From contig NZ_CP009921.1 in assembly GCF_000832985.1 (NCBI RefSeq), forward strand, positions 186,001 through 250,000: 64,000 bases of DNA, written 5' to 3'. Within the stretch, counting starts at the first letter, position 1; each line of letters begins with the position of its first letter. A program made the position numbers and the translations under genes. Source of the DNA: Priestia megaterium NBRC 15308 = ATCC 14581 (GTDB lineage: Bacteria > Bacillota > Bacilli > Bacillales > Bacillaceae_H). Below are positions 1-8,651 of the stretch, piece by piece. The notes under the pieces are model-generated. The model was not told the DNA's origin. It did not search any database and worked only from the letters and a program-made list of their open reading frames with translations.

Positions 1-225
1 AATCAAGGAAAATTCAAGGATCAATTTAAGATTGAAGAAGGAGTAAAAGCAGCAGAGAAATTCTTAACAGCAAGTACAGAAGAAATGAAAATGGCATTAA
101 GAGCAATGGGCAAACGCTCATTAAAAGAATTGTCAAAAAAGGATCTCGTGTCCTATGATGAATTAACTGCAAAAATGGTTGGAATTCCATTTTCCTTCGA
201 ACCATGGGAAGATAAAAGTCATTAA
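1..225 (+). CDS. C-terminal end of FMN-binding glutamate synthase-like protein (partial)
   Basis: The first frame is open from base 1 to a TAA at 223-225 and gives the last 74 residues of a larger protein whose start lies outside the window. The tail has the pattern RAMGKRSLKELSKKDL followed by VGIPFSFEPW. I associate this with the C-terminus of FMN-binding glutamate synthase-family proteins (the GltB synthase-domain fold seen in stand-alone YerD-like proteins). A rho-independent terminator follows about 90 bases later. The family call rests on a short tail recognised from memory, so it is only moderately sure; the reading frame itself is convincing. Confidence 0.5.
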   Translation, partial: NQGKFKDQFKIEEGVKAAEKFLTASTEEMKMALRAMGKRSLKELSKKDLVSYDELTAKMVGIPFSFEPWEDKSH

Positions 226-316
226 ATCCTTAAAGTTGCTTATTAGCATAATAGTTCATAATCAACTCTCTTAAGGGATATTATGGTAATTAAATTCGGC
301 GATATCTGTAAAAATA

Positions 317-355
317 GAAAAGCACAAACCCACTATATATGATTTGTGCTTTTTT
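317..355 (+). terminator. Rho-independent terminator
   Basis: The arms AAAAGCACAAA and TTTGTGCTTTT (317-327 and 343-353) pair perfectly and are followed by a T-run. It closes the partial gene at 1-225. Confidence 0.8.
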
Positions 356-459
356 GAATAAGGAATAGCACTAAAAGAAAAATTGTTTAATAACACGTTA
401 ATAATTTAACGCTTTAAAGTAAAGAACGTCTTTTGTTTCAGGATAATCTACATACGTTA

Positions 460-795
460 AGTAAATGGTAAGGTATTTAATGTGAATTATTAATTTATCT
501 ATTTACTCTTACTAACGAAAAAGACAACTTTTCACTTCTTATCATATACGAACATATCTTCTATTTACCGTTTAATAATTTATTATATTTTTGTTAAATC
601 AACATAAAATTTATAATTATTTAGTATTAATAGGTTTTTAATAAGTTAAATTAATTTAAAGATATATAATTAATTTCTTTTATACAAAGAAGTAAATGAT
701 AAAACTTACTTATATAAATTATAGTTTTATCATTTACTCTAGCTGACGACAAATACAACGTTTTTCTACAAGATAGGTAAATGATAAAACTGTTT
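460..795. repeat. Cluster of direct and inverted repeats in a 750-base non-coding region
   Basis: The stretch 226-976 has no convincing gene and is very AT-rich. It holds AGTAAATGATAAAACT at 691-706, its exact inverted copy at 723-738 and a third, direct copy at 777-791. A longer imperfect direct repeat starting ATTTACTCT lies at 501-532 and 732-765. The arrangement looks like protein-binding sites or the ends of a decayed element; function is unknown. Confidence 0.6.
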
Positions 796-933
796 TTAAT
801 AAAGTATGTTTGTTTTTACTTAATGATATAGTGGAAAGTTAAGATAAACATAATCACTGATCTCGGAACCAATGGATGTATAGACCTATCGCCAATATAC
901 ACAAAGTGAAACAAAGTCGACTATTAGAAACTA

Positions 934-966
934 AAAACACCCACTAATCATTTTAGTGAGTGCTTT
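934..966 (-). terminator. Terminator of the small gene at 977-1252
   Basis: On the minus strand a 12-bp stem with G-U pairs (AGCACTCACTAA with TTAGTGGGTGTT) is followed by T-rich sequence, just downstream of the stop at 977. Confidence 0.6.
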
Positions 967-976
967 CCATATGTTA

Positions 977-1252
977 TTATTCCTTATTATCATCAGCCAC
1001 GACAAAGTATTTAATTGTGTGAATTTCACCTGATTCATAAATACCTTCTTGTAATTCCATTACTCGCAATGCTGTAATTTCATCTTTTGAATCAATTACC
1101 TCAAATACATCCCCGATACCTAACGGAATATTCTTTCCATGCAAACTTCCTTCTTTGAAGAATTCAGATGCTGGACCTTCCATCAATATCTCATCATTGT
1201 AGTAAAACTCTACTTTTTCTTGTCCTGTAATTGTAGTTATAGTTTCCACCAC
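977..1252 (-). CDS. Small protein of unknown function
   Basis: A 91-residue acidic, soluble protein; I do not recognise a family. It has no signal peptide or membrane segment. A good purine-rich ribosome site (AAAAAGGTGG) overlaps the first GTG codons, so the true start could be the GTG at 1252 or a codon slightly downstream. It stands alone between two terminators and so forms its own transcription unit. Codon use looks like that of its neighbours, and the open frame plus flanking terminator make a real gene likely. Confidence 0.55.
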   Translation of the reverse strand: MVETITTITGQEKVEFYYNDEILMEGPASEFFKEGSLHGKNIPLGIGDVFEVIDSKDEITALRVMELQEGIYESGEIHTIKYFVVADDNKE

Positions 1253-1465
1253 CTTTTTCTATAAATTACTTACAAATAACATTTTATACTATTCTGAATA
1301 TTTCTGTTAGTTTTCACTCTTTCGCTCTAAAACGTATACAATATATGTTGATATTATATAAGAAACAATTAACTTATTTCATTATAAATAGCATTATATA
1401 ATATACATGTTGTAGAAAAACCCACAATTAAACTACAACGGTAATTAAGTTCTGTAAAAAAATTA

Positions 1466-1504
1466 AACCAGTATGCCTCAACAAAATGGAAAAACATACT
1501 GGTT
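1466..1504 (-). terminator. Terminator of the aldehyde dehydrogenase transcript
   Basis: On the minus strand the arms AACCAGTATG and CATACTGGTT enclose a 19-base loop and are followed by a run of Ts. It lies about 105 bases past the stop of the gene at 1609-3063. The rest of the 1253-1608 gap shows nothing else. Confidence 0.65.
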
Positions 1505-1608
1505 ATTTGGATTTTTTGTAAATGACTAGTTAATAAAAGCAAGATTAAAGTGAGTAACAACCTCAGTTACTTTTACGAGAACCCACTAGAATCAAATAGA
1601 TAAGGAAA

Positions 1609-3063
1609 CTAAAAAGAGTATTTAATAGCACAAGTTTTAACTTGTGAATAGAAATCTAAAGCTGCTTGTCCTTGTTCTCTAGTATGGGAACTTGACCATT
1701 TCATACCACCAAATGGCACTTGGTATTCAACGCCGGCCGTTTCTTGATTCACACGTACCATTCCAACTTCTGCTTCTTCTAGAAAGAGTAATGCTTTCTC
1801 CATATTATTAGTAAAAATGGAGGCGCTTAGACCGTATTCAGATTGATTGCAAAGCCTTATAGCCTCATCGAAATTTTCTGCTTGAATAATGACGGTAACT
1901 GGGCCAAATATTTCTTCTTTAAAAAGTTTATGCTGTGCTCCAACTCCACTTACCACTATAGGAGGGATATAATAACCTTCACTTATTGTATCGAGCCTTC
2001 CTTCAGCGATAACTGTAGCTTCTTTACGAGCTAATTCTATATATTGAGAAATATTTTCATACTGGTCTTTAGATGCTACAGGACCTAAATAGGCATCAGC
2101 ATCTAAAGCGTCTTTCACCACTAAAGTTGACATAGCTTTTTGTAGGGAATTAATGAAATTAGGGAAGATTTCCTTTTCAACAATAATTCGGCTTGTGGCA
2201 GTGCACTTTTGTCCAGCAGAACGAAATGCACCACTTAAAATCATTGGAATGGTCTTCTCTAAATCAGCATCATTTAAAATAACAGCCGCATTCTTTCCAC
2301 CCATTTCTGTTTGAAACTTTATATTACGTTTGGCGCATATAGATGCAATTTGAGTTCCTGTTTGTGTGGAACCTGTAAAGCTAACGGCATCTATATCTGC
2401 TTTTTCTAATAATGTATCTCCTATCATTCGTCCTTTAGCAATAACAAGATTAAGAACGCCTTTCGGAAGATTTGCTTTTTCAAAGATTTCCATCAATCGA
2501 GTAGCGGTAAGGGCAGAATTTTCTGCAGGCTTCCATACTACAGAATTTCCGCAAATAAGGGCGGGAGCTATTTTCCAGATAGGAATGGCAACTGGAAAGT
2601 TCCAAGGGGTAATTACAGCGACAACTCCGAGAGGAACTCGTTTAGTATATTGTAAAACATGTTGATCACTAGCTGGCACCGACTGTCCGTCAGCCCGTGC
2701 TCCTTCGGCCGCATAATAGCGTAATAAATTTACTCCTCTTGTTACTTCACCCAGCATTTCACTAATAGGTTTTCCCATCTCCCGACTGGCTAGAGTAGCA
2801 ACCTCCTCTTTAGCTCTTTCTAGCTCATCAGCCATTTTATATAAGTAATTGGCTCGTTCTATACCTGTTTGTTTTCTCCATGTATTAAAACCCATTTGTG
2901 CAGATGAAACAGTATATAAAATCTGCTCAGGTGTAGAGAAGTACATATCCCCAACTTTTTCATTAATGTTAGATGGATTATATACAGTTTTACTAGTACC
3001 TTGGAGTTCCTGCCATTCCCCATCTGTATAATTTTTAGTAGTTAAATTTACTTTTGTAATCAA
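1609..3063 (-). CDS. 2-oxoglutarate semialdehyde dehydrogenase (aldehyde dehydrogenase family)
   Basis: A full-length 484-residue NAD(P)-dependent aldehyde dehydrogenase. Visible marks are PWNFP near residue 153, the general-base glutamate in QTEMGGKN near 253, and the nucleophile cysteine in SAGQKCTATSR near 287. In hydroxyproline breakdown this enzyme class oxidises 2-oxoglutarate semialdehyde to 2-oxoglutarate, the last step. The gene is downstream of the DHDPS-fold deaminase on the same strand, 79 bases apart, with a stem-loop between them. The context with epimerase, dehydrogenase and deaminase genes makes this substrate much more likely than a generic aldehyde; the sequence alone cannot prove it. 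Confidence 0.85.
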   Translation of the reverse strand: MITKVNLTTKNYTDGEWQELQGTSKTVYNPSNINEKVGDMYFSTPEQILYTVSSAQMGFNTWRKQTGIERANYLYKMADELERAKEEVATLASREMGKPISEMLGEVTRGVNLLRYYAAEGARADGQSVPASDQHVLQYTKRVPLGVVAVITPWNFPVAIPIWKIAPALICGNSVVWKPAENSALTATRLMEIFEKANLPKGVLNLVIAKGRMIGDTLLEKADIDAVSFTGSTQTGTQIASICAKRNIKFQTEMGGKNAAVILNDADLEKTIPMILSGAFRSAGQKCTATSRIIVEKEIFPNFINSLQKAMSTLVVKDALDADAYLGPVASKDQYENISQYIELARKEATVIAEGRLDTISEGYYIPPIVVSGVGAQHKLFKEEIFGPVTVIIQAENFDEAIRLCNQSEYGLSASIFTNNMEKALLFLEEAEVGMVRVNQETAGVEYQVPFGGMKWSSSHTREQGQAALDFYSQVKTCAIKYSF

Positions 3064-3094
3064 ATTAGGTCCACCTTTCCTACTTAAATTAGTA

Positions 3095-3121
3095 GAAGAG
3101 AAGAAATAATTTCTTCTCTTC
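3095..3121. other. Perfect intercistronic stem-loop
   Basis: GAAGAGAAGAAAT and its exact complement are separated by one base, between the deaminase and aldehyde dehydrogenase genes. It could stabilise or process the joint mRNA or act as a weak terminator; it lacks a clear T-run. Confidence 0.6.
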
Positions 3122-3142
3122 TCAATAGAATGAGCAAAGTTC

Positions 3143-4024
3143 TTATTGAGTTACTTTTTGTACAGCTCGATTAAATGCTTTTTTGATTTGATTATAATCT
3201 TCAGTACTTAAGGAGAGCCTAGGTGGACGAGTAGGACCAACTGGTTGTCCTGCCAGTTCCATCATATATTTGATTGACTGAACAAGCTGAGGTTTTGCAT
3301 CCAAATCAAATAATGGAAGTAAACGACGATATAACTCAGTTGCCTCTTTTATTTTCCCCTCCCTTGATAAACGGAAAAGCTCTACCCCCTCACGTGGAAG
3401 AGCATTTGGAACACCAGCTATCCAACCAGTTGCACCGCAAAGGGGACCTTCCATAGCAAGGTTATCAACACCAGTTAAAACTTCAAGATCTGTTTCTTCT
3501 AAAATTTTATGAACACGACGGATATCACCAGAGAACTCTTTTACAGCCACTACGTTTTCAAATTTCGAGATTTCTTTCAAAAGTTCTGGAGTAAGATCAG
3601 TTGGATAATCTAACGGATTATTGTAAGCAATAATAGGTAATCCAACTTCGGATAAATCTTTATAATGGGCAATAATTTCATTTCTAAGTGGACGGTAATT
3701 AATAGGTGGAAGTGCCATAATAGCATCTGCCCCTACATCTTTAGCATGTTGAACCCATTGAACAGCCTGTTTAGTAGAAGGCGCCCCCGAACCAACAGTT
3801 ACGGTAACTCTTTTGTTAGCTGCTTTCACAACTGTTTCGACCACTTTCGATCTTTCCTCAACCGTCAACGTAGCGTATTCCCCTAAAGATCCTACTGGGA
3901 CTAGCCCATTTACACCCTCATCAATAAGCCAATTACATAGTTCATGTAACCTCTGGTAATCTACCTCATATGAATCTGTGAATGGAGTGACGATCGCAAC
4001 ATGTACACCTTCAAATCTTGTCAT
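3143..4024 (-). CDS. Pyrroline-4-hydroxy-2-carboxylate deaminase (DHDPS/NAL family)
   Basis: A 293-residue TIM-barrel lyase of the dihydrodipicolinate synthase/N-acetylneuraminate lyase family. The GSLGEYATLT loop lies near residue 45, the proton-relay tyrosine in IIAYNNP near 134 and the Schiff-base lysine in VVAVKEFS near 162. In hydroxyproline pathways such a member deaminates 1-pyrroline-4-hydroxy-2-carboxylate to 2-oxoglutarate semialdehyde. Its own sigma-54 promoter is readable about 80 bases upstream, and the aldehyde dehydrogenase that would use the product follows directly. A true dihydrodipicolinate synthase is less likely in this gene cluster. Confidence 0.85.
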   Translation of the reverse strand: MTRFEGVHVAIVTPFTDSYEVDYQRLHELCNWLIDEGVNGLVPVGSLGEYATLTVEERSKVVETVVKAANKRVTVTVGSGAPSTKQAVQWVQHAKDVGADAIMALPPINYRPLRNEIIAHYKDLSEVGLPIIAYNNPLDYPTDLTPELLKEISKFENVVAVKEFSGDIRRVHKILEETDLEVLTGVDNLAMEGPLCGATGWIAGVPNALPREGVELFRLSREGKIKEATELYRRLLPLFDLDAKPQLVQSIKYMMELAGQPVGPTRPPRLSLSTEDYNQIKKAFNRAVQKVTQ

Positions 4025-4100
4025 TTAATTCTTCCCCTTTCAAAATCATTTTTTATTTTTGGTTCGTCTTGGGTGTGAGAATTAACTCTACGCTAATATA

Positions 4101-4119
4101 AATGCAAGTAGTATGCCAA
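4101..4119 (-). promoter_or_regulatory. Sigma-54 promoter of the deaminase/aldehyde dehydrogenase operon
   Basis: The minus strand reads TTGGCATACTACTTGCATT, matching TGGCAY-N5-TTGCA with correct -24/-12 spacing, about 80 bases before the ATG at 4024. It is one of three such promoters in the cluster. Confidence 0.85.
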
Positions 4120-4865
4120 CTTGAATTTGAAGTTTCAGGAGAATTTATATATATATCTATCAGACAAGGAGTTTTAGTACATTCTCACGGAGGAAAGAAA
4201 GATTTAAGCATGAGAATGCCACATTTTAAGCCTTTGAAATCAGGAAATCGAAAACAACATCTTAAAAGAGCATTCTAATTAGTATAAATACTAAGCCGCA
4301 TATAATTCTCTCTTAACCTTAATAGTAATTAGGTGGGAAATATTCAAAATAAAAAAGAGTATTAAAGTGTAAAAAATCTTAAAAGGGAGTGTAAAGATAT
4401 TTATACACTGTATAGACTTTTGATATCTTCCCATCTATTTTATATGCTAAGCATAATAGTACTCAGTTACTGTTTCTTTTTATTGAGAAAGTATAATCTA
4501 AAGATAAAGAGGGCTAAATACTGATATCCCAAATTAAATATCAGTAAAGTAATGCATTTTATAAAAAAAAGACAGTTTCTCCTACAAGGAGAATACTGTC
4601 CAAAATAAATGAAATTCACTTATTATTTATTTGGAATCGAACTATGGAAATAGGTTTAATTAAATATCTATATGTCTTCTTCAAACAAGCACTATCTCTG
4701 AGTAATAGCTATATTATTCTGCTAGAGGAGCAATATTAAAATTTAGGGAAAAGTTTTACGTACAGTATGAAGGAAGGCAAAAAGAAACTAAATACTTTTC
4801 AAAGTAATAGTTCCCTCTTACCTACTCCAAGGGAGATAGAAAGTCAGTCATATCTTATGCTCTAT
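4120..4865. other. Intergenic region with possible coding remnant
   Basis: A plus-strand frame from an ATG at 4102 to a TAA at 4276-4278 encodes 58 residues with gene-like composition, but it has no good ribosome site and overlaps the sigma-54 promoter, so it is probably a remnant or chance. The rest (about 4280-4560) is AT-rich and featureless. Enhancer sites for the activator may lie here but none is certain. Confidence 0.35.
4564..4601 (-). terminator. Terminator of the dehydrogenase subunit operon
   Basis: On the minus strand GACAGT...ACTGTC with an inner TCTCC/GGAGA pairing forms a long stem followed by eight Ts, about 265 bases after the stop at 4866. Confidence 0.7.
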
Positions 4866-6110
4866 TTAAACTATCTTTTTTGGGGTACCCTGGCTACTTT
4901 TCTTTACATAGAGAGCTTTCCAAAGCTCATGCATTTTGCTTCGCCCACTATTAATCTCTGGGTTGAATTGGATCGCAGCCTGTTGACGAATGGCGTGGAC
5001 CTTTTGTATTGCTTGTTGCATTTGTTCATTAATTATATCTAACTTTTTACCAGCATATTTGGTGATCGATAGGCCTGCTACTGTTCCTTGAGCCATGGCG
5101 ATTTTACCACTCTCAATACCGGTGATATTACCGGCTACAAATAGCCCTTCAAGAGGAGTATCCATCGTCTCTGAATGATGAGGTACGTGACCGCCTAATT
5201 CAGGAATATATTCAAATGGACATCCGGCAATGGCAGCAAGCTCTGCAAGTGGATATAAGCCACCTGCGATACAGACAAAATCTGCTTCATAAATCATTTC
5301 AGTTCCAGCAATAATATTGCCCTTAGCATCAATATTAGCCACACGCACTCCTTCAACCTTATCTCTACCAATAATCTCGATTGCTGCTTTTCGAAGTTGT
5401 AGAGGAGTACCATTTATTTTCAAGCCGTTTTTTGGATATAAGTTCAAGCCGGCTTTTCTAATCCAGTCATTTTTCATAAAATGGCTTCCAACACGTAATA
5501 ACTGCGATGGGGCAAGATGAGATGCATTTAAGAGTGATTTCAAGACCTCCTCGGGATTACCTGCTTTTTGACTAAGAGGACTTTTTTCTGGGAGGATAAT
5601 CCGATCAATTGCTATTCCAGCTAACTGTAATTCATTTAAAATTGCAAATGCTAGAATATTTGCTCCAATAATAATACCTTTCTTCCCAACCTGGACACGG
5701 TGGACATTCGTCATTACTTGAGCAGCACCAATTGACATTACACCAGGAAGTGTCCAGCCACTCAGTGGGATAGGGTATTCAGCAGCTCCTGTAGCTAACA
5801 GTAAGAAGGGGGCTTCTAGTGCACCTATGCTAGTATGAACATTCCATAGCTGATCTTCTTTTTCTAAGTTATAAACGGATACACCACAATGTATATTGAC
5901 TGATAGTTTCCGTGCTTCTTGATGGAGGCGTTCAGATTCCTTAATCCCATTCCACCATTCACCAGACGGTTCTTGATGAAGTTGTCCAAGCAACCTGCCA
6001 CCAGGCTTTACAAATTCATCAAGGACGACTACTTTGAGACCAGACTCTGCACAGGCAATAGCACCTGCTAACCCTGCTGGACCTGCTCCAATCACAATAA
6101 CATCAATCAT
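4866..6110 (-). CDS. D-hydroxyproline dehydrogenase, FAD/NAD(P)-binding subunit (HcnB/LhpE type)
   Basis: A 414-residue flavoprotein. The N-terminus VIGAGPAGLAGAIACAESG is a classic FAD-binding Rossmann motif, a second nucleotide-binding stretch follows near residue 145 (KGIIIGANILAFAIL), and the C-terminal GLFVAGNITGIESGKIAMAQG is the usual FAD-contact motif. This architecture is that of the HcnB-like subunit of multi-subunit amine or hydroxyproline dehydrogenases. It overlaps the 2Fe-2S subunit gene upstream by four bases (ATGA), which indicates translational coupling. Together with the DadA-like subunit encoded at 8652 it would form the membrane-linked or soluble D-hydroxyproline dehydrogenase complex. 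The exact electron acceptor cannot be read. Confidence 0.8.
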   Translation of the reverse strand: MIDVIVIGAGPAGLAGAIACAESGLKVVVLDEFVKPGGRLLGQLHQEPSGEWWNGIKESERLHQEARKLSVNIHCGVSVYNLEKEDQLWNVHTSIGALEAPFLLLATGAAEYPIPLSGWTLPGVMSIGAAQVMTNVHRVQVGKKGIIIGANILAFAILNELQLAGIAIDRIILPEKSPLSQKAGNPEEVLKSLLNASHLAPSQLLRVGSHFMKNDWIRKAGLNLYPKNGLKINGTPLQLRKAAIEIIGRDKVEGVRVANIDAKGNIIAGTEMIYEADFVCIAGGLYPLAELAAIAGCPFEYIPELGGHVPHHSETMDTPLEGLFVAGNITGIESGKIAMAQGTVAGLSITKYAGKKLDIINEQMQQAIQKVHAIRQQAAIQFNPEINSGRSKMHELWKALYVKKSSQGTPKKIV

Positions 6111-6439
6111 GGCTTTTCCACCATCCTTCTTACGATATTCGGGTGCTGTTTACCACTCTCAATTACCATATCTTTTTCTACAAGTGTTAGGCAGGCTCTT
6201 ACGTTTGACTGTTCATTCACAGTTACACGACATTCCAAGCAATGGCCAATATTACAATAAACCCCTCTAGGCGTTCCACTATCTTCATGGACACGTAGTT
6301 TTCTTATTCCATTTGCTAAAAGGGCGGCTGCAATTGTTTCATTTTCATACGCCTCATATCTAATTCCGTCAAATTGAAAAAAAATACGCGTTCTATCACC
6401 AAAATCTCCTAAAATGGGATGCTGTATTATTCTATTCAT
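6107..6439 (-). CDS. (2Fe-2S)-binding subunit (HcnA/LhpF type)
   Basis: A 110-residue ferredoxin-like protein with a beta-grasp [2Fe-2S] fold. The cluster-binding pattern is degenerate compared with plant-type ferredoxins: cysteines are seen in GVYCNIGHCLECRVTVNE and again in VRACLTLVEK. Proteins of this kind form the small electron-transfer subunit of HcnABC-like and LhpBEF dehydrogenases. It overlaps both neighbours (four bases each), so the three genes 6708 to 4866 are one tight translational unit driven from the sigma-54 promoter at 6746-6763. Confidence 0.8.
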   Translation of the reverse strand: MNRIIQHPILGDFGDRTRIFFQFDGIRYEAYENETIAAALLANGIRKLRVHEDSGTPRGVYCNIGHCLECRVTVNEQSNVRACLTLVEKDMVIESGKQHPNIVRRMVEKP

Positions 6440-6708
6440 TGGTTTTCACCTACTGTTCCAAATGTGACTGGACGAATTGGAGGCTGGTATTTTAACGGAA
6501 GTTCACCAGGCAAGGTATCAGGGATAACAGTTTCGATAATTTTATCTAATGTGGACCTGCATGTACGCCCTCCACAAAAACCCATTCCTGCTCTAGTTCT
6601 TAACTTTAATTCCCTTGCAGTACATTTATGTTCATCAGCTGTTGATTGAAGTTGTCCATAAGTAACTTCCTCACAACGACAGATAATAATTTTCTCTTTA
6701 TTAGTCAT
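6436..6708 (-). CDS. BFD-like [2Fe-2S] protein
   Basis: A 90-residue protein with the bacterioferritin-associated ferredoxin-like [2Fe-2S] pattern: CRCEEVTYGQL near the N-terminus and GMGFCGGRTC about 30 residues later, four cysteines in the order C-x-C ... C-x4-C. In many Hcn-type flavoproteins this domain is fused to the C-terminus of the large subunit; here it is a separate gene at the head of the operon. It probably hands electrons on from the flavin subunit encoded two genes downstream. The ribosome site GAGGAGGAATTT precedes the ATG. Confidence 0.8.
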   Translation of the reverse strand: MTNKEKIIICRCEEVTYGQLQSTADEHKCTARELKLRTRAGMGFCGGRTCRSTLDKIIETVIPDTLPGELPLKYQPPIRPVTFGTVGENQ

Positions 6709-6745
6709 TTGAAATTCCTCCTCTATGTTCCTTTATGAAAATATT

Positions 6746-6763
6746 ATGCAAAAAACATGCCAA
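6746..6763 (-). promoter_or_regulatory. Sigma-54 promoter of the three-gene dehydrogenase operon
   Basis: The minus strand reads TTGGCATGTTTTTTGCAT, a textbook -24/-12 element, between the activator stop (6782) and the BFD-like gene start (6708). Confidence 0.88.
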
Positions 6764-6781
6764 CATAGAGGGGGAAGAGGC

Positions 6782-8455
6782 TTAATGTAAGCCAAGTCGC
6801 TTCAGCCGGTTGTATAAAGTAGCCCTTGTGATTCCGAGTTGTCTAGCGCATATTAATTTATTTCCATCAGAAAGATGTAATGCTCTTTCAATGACTTTTT
6901 TCTCGTGCTGATCCATTTCTTCCTGTAAGGACAAAATGGTGGAAACACTTTCGATATGTACGTTAGGTTCAATATTTTTACTTTTTTCAAAACTAATACT
7001 GTTTGAATTAAAAGGTAAATAACCCCTTTTTATTACGCCGTCTGTTGCAAATACAACAAGTCGTTCAACAACATTGCGAAGCTCTCTAATATTACCAGGC
7101 CAATCATAACGAAGCAGTTCATGTATAACTTCTGGAGATAGTTCGTGAATTGGTCTGTTATAGTTCAATGAAAAATCATTTAAAAAATAATGAGTTATTT
7201 CAATAATATCTTCTTTTCGCTCTCTTAAAGGAGGGATATGTAGACTAACCACATTCAAGCGATAATATAAATCTTCTCGGAACTTTCCTTCTTTCATTAA
7301 TTCACTGAGATCACGGTTTGTTGCAGCGATGACACGGAAATTGATATTAATCTCTTTTTCTCCACCCACACGATAATATTTTCGTTCCTGTAGCACGCGA
7401 AGAAGTTTTACCTGCATATCAAGTGGCATTTCTCCTACTTCATCAAGAAATAAGGTTCCTCCTTTTGCTAGTTCTATTTTGCCCTTTTTTCCTTTATTGT
7501 CAGCGCCCGAAAAGGCACCACGCTCGTAGCCAAATAATTCACTTTCAAATAAAGACGCTGGTATCGCACCGCAGTTAATTGAAATAAAAGGTGCATTAGG
7601 CTCTTCACTTGCTTCATGAATAGCTTTAGCAAATACCTCCTTTCCAACTCCACTCTCACCCAATATCAGAACTGTTGATTTAACAGAACAAACTTTTTTA
7701 GCTAAATGAACCGTTTTTTGGAGGGCAGCGCTCTTGCCTTTAATAGAATTAAAGGGATCAGATGAGTCCTTGTATTTTGCTACTGCTTGTTCTAAACGGT
7801 GTACTTCATTGGACATGTTAAATAATTTTTCATTGAGCACGACTTGATTTGTGATATTCGTCTCTGAGACCACTGCCCCTATAATCTGATCATTGAAATA
7901 AACAGGATTAGAATTAATTAAGACAAACAGGTCAGACCTAGGTTGATGATGTTGGCTCACAATGCTTTTTCCTTGATACAAAGATTGCAGGATTTCTAGA
8001 TTTTCATAGTCAAAAAAATCGGTAATTGGTCGGCCAATTATATCTTGATGATCCACTGAGAAAATTTTTTCTGCTCCGTCTGTCCACGTGCAGACGCGCT
8101 CATTATTATCAATGACCGTGACTGATGAATCCGTAGTTTGAATGACAGTTTCATAAAATGCCTTTAATTGATTGTAAGAGTTATGAAGAAAACTGATCAT
8201 TTGAGTTGCCGTTATGCAGCCTATAGGATTTCTGTTTTTGTCAAGAATAACGACTATAGAATGATGAGTAAACGCCTCAATTAAGATAGAGAATGAATCA
8301 TCCTCATAAATGGACTTACATGGAAGCTCAACTGTTTGTTCCGTTAGACGATAATAAAACTCACTGTTTCTCTGTATAATGTGATGCTTATCTAAAGATG
8401 TATCCATTACAAGCCTATTTATTATTTCTTGCACTGACGGAAATGAAAATACCAT
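6782..8455 (-). CDS. Sigma-54-dependent transcriptional activator of the hydroxyproline cluster
   Basis: A 557-residue enhancer-binding protein. The order is an N-terminal CBS-like segment (about 1-95), a PAS domain (about 100-215), a sigma-54-interacting AAA+ domain with Walker A GESGVGKE near 266-273, the sigma-54 contact loop as GAFSGA near 325, Walker [13 protein letters not shown], and a C-terminal Fis-type helix-turn-helix ending [11 protein letters not shown]. The contact loop has serine instead of the usual threonine of GAFTGA. The gene lies between the two arms and three sigma-54 promoters surround it, so it is almost certainly their activator. The small-molecule signal, perhaps hydroxyproline or a breakdown intermediate sensed by the PAS or CBS part, is inference. 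Confidence 0.9.
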   Translation of the reverse strand: MVFSFPSVQEIINRLVMDTSLDKHHIIQRNSEFYYRLTEQTVELPCKSIYEDDSFSILIEAFTHHSIVVILDKNRNPIGCITATQMISFLHNSYNQLKAFYETVIQTTDSSVTVIDNNERVCTWTDGAEKIFSVDHQDIIGRPITDFFDYENLEILQSLYQGKSIVSQHHQPRSDLFVLINSNPVYFNDQIIGAVVSETNITNQVVLNEKLFNMSNEVHRLEQAVAKYKDSSDPFNSIKGKSAALQKTVHLAKKVCSVKSTVLILGESGVGKEVFAKAIHEASEEPNAPFISINCGAIPASLFESELFGYERGAFSGADNKGKKGKIELAKGGTLFLDEVGEMPLDMQVKLLRVLQERKYYRVGGEKEININFRVIAATNRDLSELMKEGKFREDLYYRLNVVSLHIPPLRERKEDIIEITHYFLNDFSLNYNRPIHELSPEVIHELLRYDWPGNIRELRNVVERLVVFATDGVIKRGYLPFNSNSISFEKSKNIEPNVHIESVSTILSLQEEMDQHEKKVIERALHLSDGNKLICARQLGITRATLYNRLKRLGLH

Positions 8456-8548
8456 GATATCCTCCCAAATTGTAAAAGTTTATTAACACTGTCAAAAAAA
8501 TTATACATATGTTTATTTAATTTTCAAAATATTTTTTACATTAAATTG

Positions 8549-8563
8549 AATTACATTGTAATT
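8549..8563. promoter_or_regulatory. Candidate upstream activator site
   Basis: AATTACATTGTAATT is a perfect 15-bp palindrome (one central base) about 30 bases upstream of the -24 element at 8592, in the divergent region between activator and catabolic genes. Position and symmetry suit an enhancer-binding protein or repressor site; identity is inference. Confidence 0.4.
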
Positions 8564-8591
8564 TCTTACTTTGTTAAAGGTTAACTTTAGT

Positions 8592-8607
8592 TGGCACACT
8601 ATTTGCA
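8592..8607 (+). promoter_or_regulatory. Sigma-54 promoter of the DadA-like/epimerase operon
   Basis: TGGCACACTATTTGCA matches the consensus TGGCAC-N5-TTGCA exactly and lies 45 bases before the GTG start at 8652. Confidence 0.9.
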
Positions 8608-8651
8608 TTATTAGATTATAAAAGCCATTTGATTGTAGGGAGGAACATTAT

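Noticed and set aside
4102-4278. 58-codon plus-strand gene
   Set aside because: Its ATG lies inside the sigma-54 promoter of the opposite strand and no ribosome site is present; at most a remnant.
4767-5042. Plus-strand frame of 91 codons
   Set aside because: It lies mostly antisense to the flavoprotein gene at 4866-6110, has no ribosome site or recognisable domain, and is best explained as a shadow of that gene.
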